A stretch of DNA of 64,000 nucleotides from positions 1 to 64,000 of the forward strand of contig JADKHC010000003.1 in assembly GCA_016721945.1 (NCBI GenBank), given 5' to 3'. The translations under genes and the position numbers were made by a program. Positions within the stretch are counted from its first letter, which is position 1. The number at the start of each line of letters is the position of its first letter. Under the pieces are notes generated by a model. It ran no database searches. It had not been told where the DNA came from and worked only from the letters and a program-made list of their open reading frames with translations. The stretch comes from Verrucomicrobiota bacterium. Lineage in GTDB: Bacteria; Verrucomicrobiota; Verrucomicrobiia; Opitutales; Opitutaceae. Shown here in pieces: positions 60,945-64,000 of the stretch.

Positions 60945-61370
60945 GATTCGGGGGAGGGGAAATGCGTGAAGCCTGAGCGTTCACGGTGCAAACCGGAAAA
61001 GATCACAATACTACAGCGCTGATCGCAGGCGACGCGGGGTTAATGAACAGGCTTTACCTTGGGTATCAGCAAGTAGTGATTCGGTATCTCGTGTTCGACA
61101 ACAAGGATTTCGGCAAAGGTTCATAAAACAACTACGCAAAATCTCCTGCTTCCGGGCGAATCGCGGACCTGACAATTGCACTTAGCCGTAACGATGCAGT
61201 TGAAGCATATTCTCCAGTGTGGAGCGATGTGCAGCAGGTGGAGCCCGATGTCCCCATCGGGCTTGATCGAAGCTGCTCTCAAAACAGCCCGTTAGGGACA
61301 ACGGGCTCCACCTGCAACTGCATGGTTACGGCTTAGCGTGAGTTTCGACTTCGCGCTGAAAGCGATGCCT
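60945..61370. other. Intergenic region between CE7 and helicase with a long repeat
   Basis: About 430 bases. Holds the compound inverted repeat at 61181-61336. The rest (60945-61180) is A+T-richer and shows no gene or clear boxes; the CE7 promoter should be here. Confidence 0.5.
61181..61336. repeat. Compound inverted repeat related to the 38.5-kb repeat
   Basis: Outer arms 61181-61202 and 61315-61336 (CTTAGCCGTAACGATGCAG...) pair at 20 of 22 positions. Inner arms 61234-61263 (GCAGGTGGAGCCCGATG...) and 61286-61315 pair at about 26 of 30. Each inner arm contains its own hairpin (AGCCCGAT-GTCCCC-ATCGGGCT; AGCCCGTT...AACGGGCT). The inner arms recur, in inverted arrangement and interrupted, at 38453-38653. 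Confidence 0.8.
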
Positions 61371-64000
61371 TTAGCGCTTCTTCGTTTTCTGCTCTGGCGG
61401 TGGACTCCACGCCGCCCGTAACTGCGCGGCGCGTGCGGCGACCTTGCTCACGGTGTCGGTCGAAGCCGTCAATGAAACGGCTTTTTCTCCCGTCCGCAAA
61501 GGCACGATACCGAGCTCTTTTAAGCGTCGAAATACTGGCTCCAACGCACGCGTTTCGTCGCGGAAAAACAAGCTGCCGCGCACGCGCAAGAACGTCCATC
61601 CGAGGCGCTCAAGCACTGCCTGACGCTCAAGATCTTCCTGAAGCTTTTCAGTACACTGGAACTGCTCGCCATCGCATTCGATGGCCAGACGGTTGCCATT
61701 GCCCTGCACGACCAGATCGATGACATAGGACCCCGCCTGGTATTGCGGCATAACGCCATAACCACGCTCCACCAGTAAACGACGGACACCGTCCTCGAAG
61801 CTTTTGGTTCGGGCATCCGACCCAGTGTTGCGTTTTTGCAACTCTCGCTCCCAAACCTTTGGATCAAGTCCATGCTCGATGATACGGCGCCGGTAGTCGG
61901 CGGGCTGGAGATCCACCTCGTGATTGAGGGAGTGTACGATCCACATCTGATTTCGCGCACGGCTGGCAGCGACGTTGAAACGTTTCTTGAAGATCTTTTT
62001 TGGACCCTCCTGGCGCATTGGGAGAGGCGAGTTCCCGGAGGGCGCGTCGACGACGGAAAGGAACATCACATCGCGTTCATCGCCCTGGAATTGCGCGGAG
62101 TCGCCACAGAGAATCTGGCGACGGCGGTATTCGGCGGGTTCGAGGCGCTGGCGCAGGAGGCTGTCTATCTTCAGCGCCTGTTTGTCACCAACTAGTGAAA
62201 CCACACCAAACGTCATGGGTTCGCCTGCGTCATTCTTTGCGTATTCCGGCATCTCGATGGCGGCGCAAATGAGCGAGACGATCGTGTTGGCTTCAGCATC
62301 GTTGAGATTATTGCCGTTGTCGCGCCCGTCTGTTACGCGGTGGGTAACAACATGCGGGCTCAGCGGAATAACAGAACTTTCGCGGAGCGGTTTGATCTCA
62401 CCCTTGTAAGAAAGGCTGTTGCTGAACGCGATGATATCGGGTGCGCAGCGGAAATGCTCGGTCAGGCGGATCACGCCGCCAAAGGCGATCTGGGCAAGTT
62501 CGTACACCGAGGTCTCTCCGTCGTAGAGTTCCTTGTGAGGAACGGTTTCAAGGAAGACGCGGATGAGTTTTCCAATCTCACCCGAATTAATGCCCACCGC
62601 CACAGGCGTCACCTGTTCATCGTCGCCGACCACGATCGCTTGCTTGCCGAGGTAAAGGGCGAAGAGTGATGTCGGGTCGCACTGGCTGGCTTCGTCGATG
62701 ATGACGACGTCGAACTGCGTTCGGCGTGGGTCAAAAGTCTCCGCAACTTCAACCAGTGGCATGATCCAAACAGGGACAGCATCCTTGGCCGTGGACATTT
62801 CGCGGCGTGCTGCGTTGCGCAGTTCGGCGTCGCGTACGCCTTTGCCGGTTTTAGTTAGTTTGTTCCGCATGGCGGCAAATGCGCCCAGCGCCTGTTTCTG
62901 CGCATCGCCAGTTTGTTGGATTTGTTTCAACCAGGTCCGCTTTTCGACGAGTTGCGCGGTTACTTCGAGCAATTGCTGTGTGAGGCGCTCGATGCGCTGT
63001 TGCAACTGATCGAGCGAGACGTTTGCACGGCGGTCCAGTTCGTCGTGGAGCTGACGCCATTCCCACGCGAGCAGTGGATCGCCCGGCGGACGTGAATTGG
63101 CGTGAACCGGCAGGCGATTTTCTATCGCCGAGGCCCAGGCCGCAGCGGATTTCGTCAGGCGGTCAAGCAGGTCAGCACGATGGGCGTAATCGGTCTCCAA
63201 GCTTTTCAACCGCACGAGTTCGCCGTAGGCCGAATGATACTCGGTTGTAAGGCGACTTTGCAGTGCTTCGCGAAGTTGGCGAGTCACATGCGCTTCTGGT
63301 TTCGACGTAGCTGCAACTTTTTGCAGCCAGCCTTCGATTTTCGAGTTAAGCTGACGCTTCCGCAACCAACGACTCCGCGCCTGCAGGATGGTCCCGAGTT
63401 CGCCCAAGATCGCTTTGCGGATCCGACGGAGTTGGGCGTTTTCGCCGGCCTCGGGTGGCGTGGAATTCAGGAATGTTGCCCAATAGAAACCAAGTCGATC
63501 GAACTGGGCTTCGAGCGGCTGCCACACCGACGCGTGCCAATCGAGGCAGGCCTGGATTGGCGGCACGAATTGCTGACAGACCTTTTCTGGATGTTCGCCG
63601 AGGTCGGAGCAGGCCAGACCTCCATTGCAGGCCATCTGTCGTTCCCAGCGTTGAACGAGCTCGGTGCGCAGGTGGCGAATACGCAGAAGTGCGCGAACTG
63701 CCTTTAGCTGCGTGAGATCGTTTAGGTCAAGCGGGCGGTTATTGACCTGTGTCTGTCCCTGGAATTCATGCCAATGTCGTTTGGTGAGCTTGGTGATCAC
63801 CCCGAAGCCATGACCTGCCTCGCGATGAGCAATGATTTCGTCAACGATGGCGAGTAGTTCGTGTGGCGCGCGCTTAGCAGTTACCGCTGGGCCATGCTCC
63901 ATCACGAGGGTGTGGCATTCGTGAACTTCCTTCCACGTCGCATCTATTTTCTGTACGAGCGAATCCCATTCGCGCCGAGCTACACTACCATCGCGGCCCG
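61371..64000 (-). CDS. SF1 helicase with C-terminal PDDEXK-like domain, 5' end outside window
   Basis: The frame is open to the window end, so the N-terminal part, including Walker A, is missing. About 875 residues are visible. A long coiled region (about 30-400) is followed by the second RecA domain of an Upf1/Dna2-like superfamily 1 helicase: Walker B VVIIDEASQCDPTS, motif III IVVGDDEQVTPV, RLTEHFRCAPDIIAFSN, and motif VI FKKRFNVAASRARNQMWIVHS. The C-terminus has a very-short-patch/DUF559-like endonuclease fold: SYVIDLVVQGNGNRLAIECDGEQF (Asp...Glu-x-Asp) and LERLGWTFLRVRGS. Such proteins are found in DNA defence or repair islands. No restriction or toxin partner is visible. Function inferred only from domains. 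Confidence 0.82.
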   Translation of the reverse strand, partial: GRDGSVARREWDSLVQKIDATWKEVHECHTLVMEHGPAVTAKRAPHELLAIVDEIIAHREAGHGFGVITKLTKRHWHEFQGQTQVNNRPLDLNDLTQLKAVRALLRIRHLRTELVQRWERQMACNGGLACSDLGEHPEKVCQQFVPPIQACLDWHASVWQPLEAQFDRLGFYWATFLNSTPPEAGENAQLRRIRKAILGELGTILQARSRWLRKRQLNSKIEGWLQKVAATSKPEAHVTRQLREALQSRLTTEYHSAYGELVRLKSLETDYAHRADLLDRLTKSAAAWASAIENRLPVHANSRPPGDPLLAWEWRQLHDELDRRANVSLDQLQQRIERLTQQLLEVTAQLVEKRTWLKQIQQTGDAQKQALGAFAAMRNKLTKTGKGVRDAELRNAARREMSTAKDAVPVWIMPLVEVAETFDPRRTQFDVVIIDEASQCDPTSLFALYLGKQAIVVGDDEQVTPVAVGINSGEIGKLIRVFLETVPHKELYDGETSVYELAQIAFGGVIRLTEHFRCAPDIIAFSNSLSYKGEIKPLRESSVIPLSPHVVTHRVTDGRDNGNNLNDAEANTIVSLICAAIEMPEYAKNDAGEPMTFGVVSLVGDKQALKIDSLLRQRLEPAEYRRRQILCGDSAQFQGDERDVMFLSVVDAPSGNSPLPMRQEGPKKIFKKRFNVAASRARNQMWIVHSLNHEVDLQPADYRRRIIEHGLDPKVWERELQKRNTGSDARTKSFEDGVRRLLVERGYGVMPQYQAGSYVIDLVVQGNGNRLAIECDGEQFQCTEKLQEDLERQAVLERLGWTFLRVRGSLFFRDETRALEPVFRRLKELGIVPLRTGEKAVSLTASTDTVSKVAARAAQLRAAWSPPPEQKTKKR

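Noticed and set aside
61181..61336. CRISPR array
   Set aside because: Only inverted, not direct, repeats are present, with no regular spacers.

Overview
The window looks like chromosomal DNA of a polysaccharide-degrading Verrucomicrobiota, most likely Opitutaceae. This is inferred from the large TonB-dependent receptor with an early MSPFFV motif and no SusD partner, hybrid sensors with Reg_prop propellers, system II cytochrome c biogenesis, XylR-type regulators, and start codons with almost no Shine-Dalgarno sequences. No rRNA, tRNA, CRISPR array, phage or complete insertion sequence was seen.

Layout. (1) 1-16580, + strand: eight exported enzymes in a row (GH43 cut by the window edge, CE1-type esterase, alpha/beta-hydrolase, GH31, GH3, GH27, GH31 with a PA14 domain, GH2). 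The set fits side-chain and oligosaccharide breakdown of xyloglucan or a similar galactosylated, xylosylated hemicellulose. The GH3 gene is frameshifted near its 3' end. (2) 17067-34059: core genes on alternating strands. These are an aminotransferase, a lipoprotein, a cytochrome c maturation operon (lipoprotein-resB-ccsA) interrupted by an inverted-repeat-bounded GxxExxY gene, a LysR regulator divergent from leuC-leuD, an ExbB/ExbD pair, an SDR, an outer-membrane channel, a CE2-like esterase, and etfB-etfA. (3) 34364-49994: two large sensor kinases, a stand-alone sugar-ABC ATPase, a GH5-like glycanase, a TonB-dependent receptor and a XylR-type regulator. (4) 50097-60944, - strand: a phosphorolytic mannan/glucomannan pathway of CE7 esterase, GH94, cellobiose 2-epimerase, two GH130 phosphorylases and two GPH-family sugar symporters, the second broken by about seven frameshifts. 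(5) 61371-64000: the 3' part of an SF1 helicase with a C-terminal PDDEXK-like nuclease domain, running off the window.

How they work together. The receptor, energised by ExbB/ExbD with a TonB encoded elsewhere, probably imports oligosaccharides released by the GH5-like enzyme and deacetylated by CE7. GPH symporters take them into the cytoplasm. There the epimerase turns mannobiose into mannosyl-glucose (and cellobiose into glucosyl-mannose), and GH130 and GH94 split them with phosphate.

The most unusual content lies between genes. One group of fold-back repeats shares a CTTnG...CTTnG...CTTc.TGT pattern. Its members sit inside operons, and one copy encloses a GxxExxY gene with almost no other sequence. 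A second group is REP/REPIN-like hairpins with a GTAG foot, including one element apparently nested inside another.
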